64,000 nt of DNA, from NCBI GenBank assembly GCA_021014325.1, contig CM037472.1:35860234-35924233 (forward strand), written 5' to 3'. The stretch is from Plazaster borealis (taxonomy: Eukaryota > Echinodermata > Asteroidea > Forcipulatida > Labidiasteridae). The notes beneath the pieces are model-generated. The model did no database searches. It was not told the origin of the DNA and was given only the letters and a program-made list of their open reading frames with translations. The translations under genes were made by a program, and so were the position numbers. Shown piece by piece: positions 22,140-34,021 of this stretch. Each line of letters begins with the position of its first letter. The first letter of the stretch is position 1.

Positions 22140-23098
22140 AGAGGAAGGGAAATGTCAAATTCAATTTTGTAGTGTACTCATTTTTTTCTAATAGTCCTTA
22201 TGTGAGTGGAGAAAAAATTACAAGTCTCTAACCTTACGTTAAAATGTTGTAAATTGCCAATGTATTCGATACCCTTCCAGTGCAAAAGTTTTCAACGTCC
22301 AAAACATCTGATGACAATGATCATTCTGAGAAAAATGGGTCTCTGCATTTTGTTACGGGGATGTATGGTTCATTCCTGACTTTCGATAACATTTTATCAA
22401 AACGGCCTTGAATTTGTCATTTTGACTGACGAAAAATTCCTCATTTGAATGTAAAGATCCATTAGTTGTTGAATTCCAATGACGTCTTGTTTCAAATTTT
22501 GCTCTGAAAAAGTCAGTTATGAACCAAAACATCCCGGTACAAAAATGTAGAGACCCATTTTTCTAAGAACGATGTCATCAGATGTTTTTGATGTTTGCAC
22601 TGGAAGCACACCATTTTAAAGGCACTGAACACGTTTGGTTTGTCAAAGACCAGTATTCTCACTTGGTGTATCCCAACATATGCATAAAATAACAAACCTG
22701 TGAAAATTTGGGCTCAATTGGTCATTGAAGTTGCAAGAAAATGATGAAAGAAAAAACACCGTTGTTGTACAAATTTGTGTGCTTTCAGATAGGAATAAAA
22801 AACTCTTGCAAGAAGTTTTTATTATTTTAGTGAGAAATTACCTCTTTCTCAAAAACTACGTTACTTCAGAGGGAGTTGTTTCTCACAATGTTTTATACTA
22901 TCAACAGCTCTCCGTTGCTCGTTACCAAGTAAGTTTTATGCTAATATATATTTTGAGTAATTACCAAACGTGTACAGTGCCTTTAACGTGAGGTTAGAGA
23001 TTTGTGATTTTTCCCCACTCATATGAGGACTCTATCTATTTGGAAAATGAGTACACCACAAAGTTGAATTTGACATTTCCCTCCCTCTTTAAATGTTT
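22140..23098. mobile_element. Foldback element AGAGGGAGGG with a MITE nested inside
   Basis: The left arm from 22140 (AGAGGAAGGGAAATGTCAAA) and the right arm to 23098 (TTTGACATTTCCCTCCCTCT) pair. TTGA flanks it on the left and TTAA on the right. The right arm is interrupted by 22620-22982. Confidence 0.85.
22620..22982 (+). mobile_element. TTAA-type MITE, family A, nested
   Basis: TTAA 22616-22619, AGGCACTGAACACGTTTGG, end AAACGTGTACAGTGCCT, TTAA 22983-22986. The disrupted host arm reads CCATT-TTAA-CGTGAGG once one TTAA is removed, which agrees with the other arm. Confidence 0.92.
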
Positions 23099-24411
23099 AT
23101 TCTCGCTCTGATTCTTCTAAAAAATATTTGTTAAAAACAGAAGTGTTTGAGTTTGCTTCAATAATTTTTTAAGGCCTGTAAAAAAACGTGGATTTTTGTT
23201 TTTTACTTCTTATGTACAAACAATGTAGATAAATGTAGATATCGTTTGGTTGGAGACGAACTGGATCCGATGGTGCTCAGATTCAGGGAAATGTCAGAAC
23301 AGTGGATCCTAGTTTTGTTTGTGTGTTTATTTTAGCATTACAAAATGGCCCTTTGTCTCGAAAGAGCGGGAAGAGGATACCATGGGAATTAGAATGTTTG
23401 GCTGAAGAGTCAAGTGTGAGAATAAATTTGAGCACTTACAATTAAATGTAGGGTCATCGTTTGATTTTGTCAACGTTATGCTGATTTTATAGGCAAAATT
23501 ATAAAGAAAGATACAATCAAAGTCACATGTGAAAGCTCCAGCTGAATACAGTGTCTACTTGCTGGGAAAACAACAAAAAACTGTCACGGTATTTTCACAA
23601 GAGCGTCGAATCCATCCACGTTTAGCGAGGTGACAGCGGGTGCCAACCACATCCCTGGCCACAGCATTCGCGAACAGATACCAACCCTCAGAGATCTGAG
23701 AAATGATTCATGCATGAATCGTGAAAAATTATCCAAAACCATAGTAGCACTTCCAAGAGAATTCTTTCTCACAATAGTTTATACTATCAATATCAACAGC
23801 TGCAGTGCTTCTTACCAGTTAAGTTTTTATGGTCATTAATTTTTGGAGTATTTACACTTATGACTCATGACATTTAATCTGGTAAGTCTTGACGGCTTGT
23901 TGCAATTTGCATCATATTCTGTTTTCTTCATAATGTTTCATACGCATTCAGAGATGAATAATGTTTTATCAAAATACGTATAGCTTGGCCTTCAATTCAA
24001 TATTTCAAACACTGCCAACGACCGAACTAATGGGAGCTCACTAGTCATTGGCCAGAACAAAACCACTCGAGGCTCGTGATGAGACTATGCAAGTCTCGCG
24101 CGTATTCGAACTCGGGGATAAAGCCTATGTTTTTTTCCGGTTGCATAGATGGTAATACGTCTGCTTTCGGAAACTGAAAAAAAAGGTAATTTGGTCGCGA
24201 CTTATGAATTTAATATTGAAGTTATGACCGTGAATATTCTGAAAACTGTGGACGGCCATTCAAGAATGGCTTTTGCCCAATGATCGGGGGGGGGGGGGGG
24301 GTAGTAGAAGGATGTTGATACTTCGCGTTACAATCATGACTGATCTCGTCAGGCGCGGATTTAGGGGGTGAGCGCAGCAGCCCTACTTGTTTTCGCAGAC
24401 TAAAAACAAAC
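23099..24411. other. Repeat debris, no gene supported
   Basis: 23446-23870 is a decayed relative of the element at 9280. A 13-base G-run lies at 24287. CAGGCGCGGATTTAGGGGG (24351) is a lone hAT-like terminus. The other ~700 bases show nothing recognisable. Confidence 0.5.
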
Positions 24412-26430
24412 TAGACACTCAATTTTTGTTAATAACAAAAACAAGGTGTTCGTGAGTGATGTCATCAAATTATGATTGAATGAATTGGTCACGACATTTT
24501 ACCTTATTAATCCAATATTTTGTTCAGGAGTTCGATTTTTTCCAATATAAAACTTTAACTTGCGGTTTGAACTAAATGTCAAGGTCAAATGGGGTCACAC
24601 TCTGTGTAGCGTTTGTAAATTGTTCAAAGACATTTCCGATGATTTATAGATTGAAAAACCCAATGTTTGGTTAAAGAGTTTTTATTGTTTCAAATATGCA
24701 AACATCAATTTCCGGAAGTCAAGGTCAAATGGGTTTACACTTTGTTTAGCGTTTGTTTAGCGTTTGTGGGCTTTTAGATGACCTTACTACTTATGTATCA
24801 ATCGAGTCCAAAAATCCAATTTGTGGTCAAGGAGTTATGATTTTTTCAAATAATATTTTCAACTTCCGGTTTGAACCGGAAGTCAGGGTCAAATAGGGTC
24901 ACATTTTGTGTAGCATGTGGTAAGTCTTTCGACAACTTGCTGATGATGTATAGATTATAAAAAGCCAATGTAAAGTTCAGGAGTTATGAATTGTTTTAAT
25001 CGTAAAGTTAAATTTTCGGTTTGAACCGGAAGTCAAGGTCAAATGAGTTCACACTTTGTGTAGCGTTCGTTAAGTCTTCGGAGACCTTTCTGATGATGCA
25101 TAGATCATAAAAAACTAATGTATGGTTCAGCAGTTATGATTTCTTTCAAATATTCCATTTCATCTTCCAGTTTGAACCGGAAGTCAAGTTCAAATGGGGC
25201 ATATTCTGTGTATCGTTTGTTAAGTTGTTACATACTTTTCCAATGATGTATATTGTAAAAATCCATTGTGTGGTTCAGGAATTATGAAATTTTAAACATT
25301 AAGTTTCAACTTCCGCTTTGAACCGGAAGTCAAGGTCAAAGGGGGTCACAATTAGTGTAGCGTTTGTTAGGTTTTATAAAGACCTTTCAGATGATGTATG
25401 GATTGTAAAAATCCAATGTGTGGTTCAGGAGTTACGAATTTTTCAAGTATTAGATGGATTATCTTTATGCCGGGGTCGCAATATACATGGTTACAGCGAT
25501 GCTAAATGTATTCCTACATGTAGTTGATGTAAACTGAACTACACGTACAATGTACATGTATTTGTACACGTGTTATTACACTATCTCGCGTTATCAAAGT
25601 GGGTCAACACAAACGTGCGCTTTAATGCCGGTGGTTAAGACAAGATGTAAATGTCAAAATGTTGTTATTTCTGTGCAAACGTTTGAGCAGGCTCAACGTT
25701 CTACAATCTGATGCAAAAATTATGCTGAAAATGATAAGTAGTTTTTGAGATACGAATTTTATGAAATTTAAAATTTCCGGTTTGAACCGGAAGTCAAGGT
25801 CAAATTGGGTCACTTTGTGTGTAGCGTTTGTTGAACCTTTAACGAACTTTCCGATGATGTATAGATTGTTAAAATCCAACATGTCGTTCATGAGTTATGA
25901 TGTTTTTGCAAATATTAAACTTTTATTTAATGTAATTCAATACCTGAAGACGTCATCACAACATCATCACGTTTGTGTCGTCTTGATATTAAGGTTCAAT
26001 TGTCTTATGAGTTTCATCGTTCAATTCATTTTCAATCTTGAGTTATGCCGTAGATAAGCCCTAAAAATGATTTTTTTTTAAGAACAAAAACAAAGGCAAA
26101 CTTTGACCTTCCATTACGACCAAAAGTAAAGGTCATACGATTTTAACGTTAACTTTTCAAATGTTGCCCCAGTCTTGATTTACCCTATGCTCAACTATGA
26201 ACATCATAGCTTTGAAATTTAAGGATATACAGCAAATAACAAATGGTAATTTCTTCAACTTTAAAAACCTTGTAATTCGACACCTGATGATGTCATCATG
26301 ACGTCATGAAAACTGTGCCGTCTTCATATTGAGATTCAATTGTTTGATGAGTTTCAAGGTTGAATTCAGTTTCAATCTTGAGTTATGCTGTAGAGAAGAG
26401 TTCTAGGGAAGAAGAAGATGGAGAAGAAAA
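24412..26430 (+). repeat. Composite ~2-kb repeat unit U1 with 149-bp modules
   Basis: Starts with AACAAAAACAAGGTGTTCG and ends with AAGAAGAAGATGGAGAAG. Modules carrying TTGAACCGGAAGTCAAGGTC begin near 24714, 24864, 25013, 25163 and 25310 (spacing 147-150), with another at 25777. After these come CCTGATGATGTCATCATGAC and the GAGTTATGCTGTAGAGAAG segment shared by all units. Confidence 0.75.
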
Positions 26431-28575
26431 CTAGACTTAAGTTTTTGTTAAGTCTAAAAACAGGGTGTTCGGCATTTGGTCAAAAAGTCATTCGTTTAAG
26501 TTTTGATATTACTCTGGTTGTGGTGGAGTAATGTAAGTAGGGTTGAAAATGTGAGAACATGGTTTTGCTGATGACGCTATTATGATGTATCCAAATTAGC
26601 CTATATGTTGTCGGGTCATTATGTTTGAATATTTTAGATTAAGCAACAGGTTTTCAGCAATTAATTAAGTTTCTTTTAAAAAACTTGACACGAGAGGGCG
26701 CTGTTGAAATTATTATGTCATTTCTTTTTTGTATAGATCTTATCTGTGGATCAAGAGTTATGATTTTTCAATGATTAAACTTCAACTTCCGGATTGAACA
26801 GGAAGTCAAGGTCAAATGGGGTCAGGTTCCGAGTAACTTTTTAAAAACTTTTCACGACCTTTTCGATGATGTGTAGATTGTAAAAAACAAAACATGTGGT
26901 TCATGAGTTATTTTTTCGTTACTAAACTTCAACTTCCGGTTTTAACCGGAAAACAAGGTCAAACGAGGTTACACTCTGTGTATCATCCATTAAGTTTTTG
27001 AATACCTTTCTGATGATATGTTAATAACAAAAATCCAATGTCTGGTTTTGGAGTAATGATTTTTTCAAATACTAAGCTTTGATTTTATAAACAAATGTAA
27101 AAAATAAAGTGATGACGTCATCATGACGTCACTTCACATTTCACAAGCCATGGTCGTTGTCTTACAGTACACCAAGTTTCAACTCAATCGGCTGTTTCAT
27201 TTAGTAGATACACGGCTTCAAAATGTGCACCTTTAGGGCCTTACCACGTGACACACGATGACGTCATCATACTACGACTATACAAATATGTTGTCTGCAT
27301 AAAGATAATTATATTTACTAGTTTTGAAGAGAATCTCACAAATTTGGCCACAGACATCTAGTAAAAGTGTGCTTTGAACTTTTTCAACCTGGCGCTAGAG
27401 GGCGCTTTTAAATTGTGTGACGTCACCGGTCCAATTTGATTAAACCAGACACTTGCCGGATTACAACATCGTTAAAAACAACTCAAAAAAACATTGTCAC
27501 TTTCTGCTACTTTCAATTTACTAGGCATTTCCGGTTTCGACCGGAAGTAGAGGTCATGTGAGGTCACGCACGCGACAAAAAATAAAGACCTATATGACCT
27601 TAGTATGATCCCGCATAAAGTAACTGCCGGTGTGGACGGAGATTCTGTCCCCCCGGTGAATCTGTCCCCCCGGACAACTTTACCTGTTTTTTTAGGGTAC
27701 AACGTCCCCCGAGACAGTATCTCCTAGGATAAACTGTCTCTCGTTAGGTTATTCTGTCCGCCGTGCTCAACGGAGATTGTGTCCTCCAACGGAGAATATG
27801 TCCCCCAGGCACGAGCGTCCACCGACGGAACTAAATCAATAAACTTGCTTTATTCACCTGGCTTTGCTGGTTTATAATAGAAGTATTATCTTATTGTTAC
27901 TTATTTTAGTCAATAATTTTAAACAAAGGAACATTTTTGTGTGTGGAGACTTTGAAAAGAAAAGTCTACTGACAACAATTCACTGAGTGCGGCGCTGACG
28001 CCTGGGTCACTTTGCCCAAATTACGGACATTGCCCAGAATCCGGATAATATGCATTTTTAGCGTTGGAATTTTCCGATTTATTTTTCGTACGATGGATTT
28101 CCGGTTTTGTCATCATCGCCCATTCTCATGCTTGATTTTATATAGTTAAAAAGATTTCAAAGGTCGCACAGAGGCAAACAAGGGAACAAATGTGAGAGGG
28201 GGGACAAATTCCCCTGGCGGACAGAAAACCCTGGGCGGGGGACACATTTCCCTAGGGGGTTCTGTCCCCCGGACCGCTGTGCGGGGGGACAGAATTCCCT
28301 GTGACACCGGCCTCTTAAGTGTGATTTGTTAACAGAATTTCAAAGATTAAAAAATAAATGTCTAAAAACCTTGTAATTCGACACCTGATGACGTCATCAT
28401 GACGTCATTGTTCGCATGCCGTCCTCATGCTAAGGTTCAAGTACATGCCAAGTTTCAAGTTTGTACAACTTAAACTTTTTGCGAAATCTGCAAGAGAAGG
28501 TTCAGAAGGGTGGAAAAAAAAACCAACTTAACGATTACACTATAGGTTTTCGCCGACGAGCCGAACACCTAAAAA
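26430..28575 (+). repeat. Composite repeat unit U2, interrupted
   Basis: Begins TAAAAACAGGGTGTTCGGC. Modules lie near 26786, 26933 and 27527, with GATGACGTCATCATGACGTC at 27112 and 28387. It is interrupted by 27627-28310 and shortened compared with U1. Confidence 0.6.
27627..28310. mobile_element. TIR element with GTCCCCCGG subrepeats
   Basis: Left end CCGGTGTGGACGGAGATTCT, right end AGAATTCCCTGTGACACCGG. The interior is ordinary AT-rich sequence framed on both sides by many GGAGATTCTGTCCCCC-like subrepeats in opposite orientation. Confidence 0.65.
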
Positions 28576-28850
28576 CTAGTTTTTGTGACATCACAAAAAC
28601 AAGATGTTCTTGTTAATGTTGCAGATCCTTGAATTGAGTTTTATTCTGCATGACCTCATGGTTCATGTCTCAGGATTCCAGATGCAAGATTTTTTCGCTT
28701 CAGCTTCCAGTTTGAACCGGAAGACCGGGTCTAATTTGGGTCATATCTGTGTAACGTTTGTTCAGTTTATGAAGAACTTTCCAATGATGTATAGATTCTA
28801 CAAATCCAGTGTGTGGTTCAGGATTTATAATTTGTTTTTTAACTGATGAC
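28575..28850 (+). repeat. Start of composite repeat unit U3 (broken off)
   Basis: TTTTTGTGACATCACAAAAA followed by GATCCTTGAATTGAGTTTTA and one module (CTTCCAGTTTGAACCGGAAG at 28706). It stops where a GACTAGT-rich sequence (28855) begins. The same start recurs at 31228 and 36165. Confidence 0.7.
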
Positions 28851-29362
28851 TAGGCCTGGGCGACTAGTGAAATTTACTACCCAACTAGTCGCACTTCAAA
28901 TAGTCGCGACTGCGACACTAGTTGCAACTATTTTGTATTTCCCAAGATGCATTGCAGTATATTCTTTATCGCAGGTGCACGATGGCAATCATGCTGAAAT
29001 GTGAAGTATGCTCTGCAATGGACGCCATTGCAGTAAGCAATTCTTTTGATGCAACAATACATCAGAGACAATGACAATTGCCATAATTTCTATCAAATTT
29101 ATAACACAACATTCACTTTAATACCAAAATGGCACCCACCCCTACCTTGTGCCTTGCGGTGCTAAACGAAAATACAGCAGCAAGATCGAACGACATCACG
29201 CCAGTGAGTGTAGCGTGCCAAGCTTCGTTCATTCATTGTACAGGATTATTCCGTTATTCTATAGGAAGTTTGGCCCATACTGCAAAATTTTATCAGATTT
29301 ATTAAAGATTTAAAAAATTGTCTTATAATTTTCTATACATTGAGTCCTCAAGTAAACAAAAA
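28851..29362. other. Spacer before the GPCR duplication
   Basis: CTAGGCCTGGGCGACTAGTG and following ACTAGTCG/CGACTAG words suggest one end of a hAT-like element; no partner end was found. No gene is visible. Confidence 0.4.
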
Positions 29363-30174
29363 ATGAAATTCTGCCCTTGATGGCCTAGGAGTAGGTGGTG
29401 GGCGAGGCTTAAATTGATTTATCTTTTCCTCTTTTTGTGAGGTAAACTCAAACTCAAGTGAAATTTATGGGATATCAGTTGTCCCATTACGTGTATTCAA
29501 TGTAGAAAACTGTAATTCCCAAAATGTATGAAATAAGCAATTATACTGAGTGTAATACATGTAAAGTGAAAATTAATAAGTCAATGTCAAATTATTATTA
29601 CCAGGTTTCCAAAAAGACGAACCAGTCAAGTCCATGTTCAGGGACATGATTAAATGTAACAGTAACCCAGTCCTGTAAACACTGCACACTCATCTGGATG
29701 AGATTTCTATCAAAACTGTGATGCAAAGTGATGAGAACTCAGAAATAATACAGAGTTTCAAGGAACAACAGCAGAGAGCAGACTAAAAGATCTTTGGCTG
29801 ACCATCTTGGACTTCATCACTTATTTATGATTGCTGTCAACATTGTTGGACTTGTTCTCAGTTTATGTGTAAGGCTACTAAAATTCTCTACATAGAACAT
29901 TTCAGCAAGAAACAGAAGTATTGAAGATTCTTAGCAACATCACTTGATGTAGAAAATTCAAAAATGAAGACTGTTTGCATGCCCATCAGACTGAAGAATA
30001 ACTCCAATATATTGTGTGTGTGTGTACACATGAAAGTAAGAAATGATTTTGTTACATCCACATGTACAGTACTTCATCGATGAAAGTTGACAACTACGAT
30101 CAATCACTACCAGCACCAGTTTAGGATTGTTGTTGATATTTCTGAGGCAAACAACTGTATTCAAAATACTGAAA

Positions 30175-30483
30175 ATGTATGAATGGTTTATTATCATTCG
30201 AATTGAACAAGAAACTGTTGGAGTGGTTCTCAACACTGTGGCTTGGCTGGTCATCCTTCGCACCAAAAGCCTTCATAATATAACAAACTACTTGCTGGCA
30301 TATCTTGCTGTTGTTGATAGCATTTGTTGCTGTTACTTAATTTTGATCAATGCCACAAGTCAGACCCAGCTACCAGAGAGTTTCATTGGAAGAGAGATCT
30401 ATTGTCGGATTGTCGGGAGTGGCTTTATAGGGATGTTAAAAACAATCAGGAATCACATTGAAATAGGAATGCCATTATTCTGA
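30175..30483 (+). pseudogene. Truncated rhodopsin-class GPCR copy
   Basis: The first about 87 codons match the intact receptor at 34022 (TM1, ICL1, TM2 with LAVVD, and the C-R start of TM3). After GFIGML the reading continues into non-homologous KTIRNHIE and stops at 30481-30483. TM3-TM7, ERY and NPxxY are absent, so it cannot encode a seven-helix receptor. The break is a simple deletion: the sequence after 30439 is the 3' flank of the intact gene (35376 onward). Confidence 0.9.
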
Positions 30484-30970
30484 CTGACAGATCCATTTCC
30501 TCTTATGAAATAAAACCATCTGTCAGAAGAACAACAAATTCTGCACTAATTAAGTTCACTTGGAGTTTCTTTTCTTTTTAGAACATTTCTTTAGAGAAAC
30601 AATCCTACATGTATGTCACGTCATCAGCATCATAATTTTGTTAATGAAATGTTGCAAGGGACGTTTTAATTTGTATCCATCTACAACTGACATTGATCCT
30701 CATAAAACAACTGAACTATGACTAAGAAGAATCAAGCTCATTAGCTCTACATTGATTTATTACTCACATTAGCCGCTATATCAATTTGTAGAGAGTTCAA
30801 TGAAGCGGCGTCCTTGTCAAGTTATCCCAATCAAGTTGTAATCATATTACATTTTATTGTAAACAAACAGTAACAAAATATTCTTTTTAAATTTATCTCT
30901 AGTTTATTCCCATGCTGTATGCGAACTGCACACCTCCTAACCTCTACGTATACCTCCATACATAGCATTC

Positions 30971-31115
30971 AGGTTGGCTAGTGGTTCATTCTTCCCCTGT
31001 CTCTCACGGTTCGAATCCTGGGCCGAAGCCTTGCATGTAGATTGGGTTTTCAGTCAATACCCGAAAGCGTGGGTTTTCCCTGTCTGGGATTTTTCTCCCA
31101 CATCTAAAACTGACA
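30971..31115 (+). mobile_element. tRNA-headed SINE (family 2)
   Basis: GTTGGCTAGTGGTTCATTCT, B-box CGGTTCGAATCCTGG, then GTAGATTGGGTTTTCAGTC and GCGTGGGTTTTCCCTG. Also present at 35888 and reversed at 42000-42350. Confidence 0.75.
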
Positions 31116-31227
31116 TTTTTCATCATCTTCTCTACACAGGTATCTTCAGACCACCAGGTTACAGTGCTAGTCACTTTTAAGGGTCCCTTTGTTTCATTAC
31201 CAGAAAGATATAATAAGAAGAGAAACA

Positions 31228-32525
31228 AAAATTCAGTTTTTGTGACATCACTAAAAAAAGTGTTCGTGTTGCTGATCCTTGAATTGAGTTTTATTCTGCA
31301 TGACCTTATGGTCCATGTCTCAGGATTAGAGATTCAAGATTGTTTTCTTGAACTTCCGGTTTGAACCGGAAGAGCGGGTTTAATTTGGGTTATATCCGTG
31401 TAATGTTTGTTCAGTTTATGAAGAACTTTCTGATGATGTTTAGATTGTACAAATCCAATGTTGTGTCCGGGAGTTATGATTTTTTCAAATATTGAACTTT
31501 GATTTAATATTATTTGACACCTGATGACGTCATCACGACATCATTGTTCAGGTGCCGTCTTTATTTTGAGATTCAAATGACCGATGAGTTTGAAGGTTCA
31601 GTTATGTTTAATTTCAAAGCTATTAGTTTGTGAATAGTTGATGAGGGTGTTTGGTTTACAGCTGGCAATTTGTGGATGGTCAATATACAAGGTAACAGCG
31701 ATGTTGAATGCATTTATACGTGGTACATGCACACTAAACTTAGGTGTACATGAGTTACTACACTACTATGTTATCAATGTGGGTCAAGACGCTTTAAAGT
31801 CCGGTTTCGACCACAAATAAAGTTGAAAATGTTATAAATTCTTTGCAAAAGTTTGAGTTGGCTCAAACCTAGTGCAAACAATTTGATAAAATGATATTTA
31901 GTTCTTGAGATAGGAAGTTTTGAAATTTTTAACTTTCAGTTTGAACTGAAAGTCGAGGTCAAATTGGGTCACCTCTGCACATTCTTTTCAATTTTTGATA
32001 ACCATTCCGATGGTGTATAGACCCATTGCATATGACGTCACTCTCTCAAAAAGGAGGCAGATCATTGGACGATAGCTGTTCTCTGTGCGTAAAAACGTGC
32101 GCGTGACCTCAGCGTATCTGTAGCGTTTCGCGTTATGCAAGGGGGACCTATTGATTTATAATAGACCCGGAACGCGCCTCCGACAATGCGCGTCATTTTG
32201 GGTGTCAAAACTCTCTTTTGTGCATGTTTGTATACGATTTTGACACCCAAAATGACACCCAGGATAGGCGCAGTGAGTACGCTGCGCGTTGTGCAATGGG
32301 TCTATAGATTGTAAAATCCAACATGTGGTTAAAGAGATTTGATTTTTTCAAATATTAAACTTTGATTTAATGTTATTATGACGTCATAAAGTATGTGTTG
32401 TCTTGGTGTTGAGGTTCAATTGTTTGATGAGTTTCAATGTTCAAGTCAATTTCAATATTGAGTTATGCTGTAGAGAAGAGAGTTCCATGGAAGAAGAAGA
32501 TGAAGAAGAAAAGGAGAAAAAAGGG
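31228..32525 (+). repeat. Composite repeat unit U4
   Basis: Starts GTTTTTGTGACATCAC, has one dyad module at 31354 (CTTCCGGTTTGAACCGGAAG), CTGATGACGTCATCACGAC at 31521, and ends GAAGAAGAAGATGAAGAAG. It is shorter than U1 because most modules are missing. Confidence 0.7.
32016..32306. mobile_element. MITE with TATA target duplication, present only in the left duplicate
   Basis: TATAGACCCATTGCA at the left and TGCAATGGGTCTATA at the right are perfect inverted repeats. The filled site reads GTG-TATA...TATA-GATTG, whereas sister modules in the array read ATGTATAGATTG without it. Interior includes two inverted GACACCCAAAATGAC words. Confidence 0.88.
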
Positions 32526-33184
32526 GGAAAAAACAGAACAAAACAAAAACATGAGGTGTTTGTGCACATATTGCACGACCACCTAATACTACCACTGTTG
32601 TCTCTTTTTCTAATGAATTACCTGGCGTACACTGGTAAAGCAAACATTTAGTACTTTTTCTTAACAAAAACATAAAAAGAATCAAACACACTAAAAGGTT
32701 CCTTGACATAATGTGCTACCTAAAAGGTTCTCAACAAGTTCTTGAATTATGAGACCCATTTAAGTGTAGCACCCCTTCTGTTAAGGAATCTCTTAGTATG
32801 TCTGCCTTATTCTCTTGTTTCCATTTTTTACAGAAAAAGTTCTAACTTGGTATAATTATCAAAACAAGCCTCATTAGTTCTAATCTGAAAACTCACTGAT
32901 TATAAACTTCTTAACAGGTGCCAACCAAAGAAAATCAAATGGCGTTTTGCATGGCTGATGCAGACAAAAATAGACGCGATCTCATGGAATTCTACTCCTC
33001 CGAACATGTATTCTCTCTTTAACAAAAAAGCCAATCCCAAAAGGGGCTTCAACTCCTAACTGCCTATACACCAATAACAGACATGAAAGCATTGCCAAAA
33101 GTCACCAAAGTTGAACATGTTAAAGTTTGTACAAACAGCAGAAAGCTGCTGTACCGTTAAGATAGCTGTATGGTGCGTTTTGTG
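32526..33184. other. Spacer between the two duplicate copies
   Basis: No firm gene. 32919-33021 follows an acceptor-like ACTTCTTAACAG and could read VPTKENQMAFCMADADKNRR and on to a stop, but no partner exon is recognised. Confidence 0.3.
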
Positions 33185-34021
33185 TGTCGTGCACTGCCCT
33201 GGATGGTCTAGGAGTAGGTGGTGGGCAAGGCTTAAATTGATTTATTTTTTCCTTTGTTTTGGAAGTGAACTCAAACAAAGTGAAAATTATGGGAAATCAA
33301 TTGTCCCATTACGTGTATTCAATGTAGAAAACTGTTTTTCCAAACATTGAAATAAGTAATTAAACTGAGTGTAATACAAACATGTACAGTTTACATGTAG
33401 AATACAAATTAATAAATCAATGTCAAATTGTGATTACCAGAATTCCAAAAAGACAAACTAAATCTAATCAAGTCAATGTACAGGGACATAATGATTTAAT
33501 GTAACAGTAACCCGGTCTTAGAAACACTACACTCATCTGGATGAGATTTCTATCAAAATTGTGATGCAAAGTGATGAGAACTCAGAAATAATACAGAGTT
33601 TCAAGGAACAACAGCAGAGAGCAGACTGAAAGATCTTTGGCTGACCATCTTGGACTTCATCACTTATTTATGATTGCTGTCAACATTGGACTTGTTCTCA
33701 GCTTATGTGTAAGGCTTCTGAAATTCTCTACATAAAACATTTCAGCGAGCAAACAGAAGTATTGAAGATTCTTAGCAACATCACTTGATGTAGAAAATTC
33801 AATAACTGTTTGCATTCGCCCATCAGACTGAAGAAGAACTCTATACTAGTATATTTTGTGTGCGTGTGATCAACACATAAAGTGAGAAATGGTCTTGTTT
33901 ACATCCACATGTACAGTACTTCATTGATGAAAGTTGACAATTACGATCAATCACTACCAGCATCTGTTTAGGATTGTAGTTGATATTTCTGAGGCAAACA
34001 ACGGTGTTCAAAATACTGAAA

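Larger units (their letters stand above)
29363..32520 (+). repeat. Left copy of a tandem segmental duplication
   Basis: It is near-identical to 33185-37075 from GATGG-CTAGGAGTAGGTGGTG onward. It contains the broken GPCR, a SINE and composite repeat unit U4 (31228-32525). Against the right copy it lacks 1089 bp inside the receptor gene and carries an extra MITE at 32016-32306. Confidence 0.85.

Noticed and set aside
30175..30483. Short two-helix membrane protein
   Set aside because: It is the front part of the GPCR at 34022 cut by a deletion; the last residues come from non-coding flank.
32919..33021. Possible terminal exon starting VPTKENQMAF
   Set aside because: It has an acceptor-like start and a stop but no partner exon and no recognisable product, so it is mentioned only in the spacer entry.
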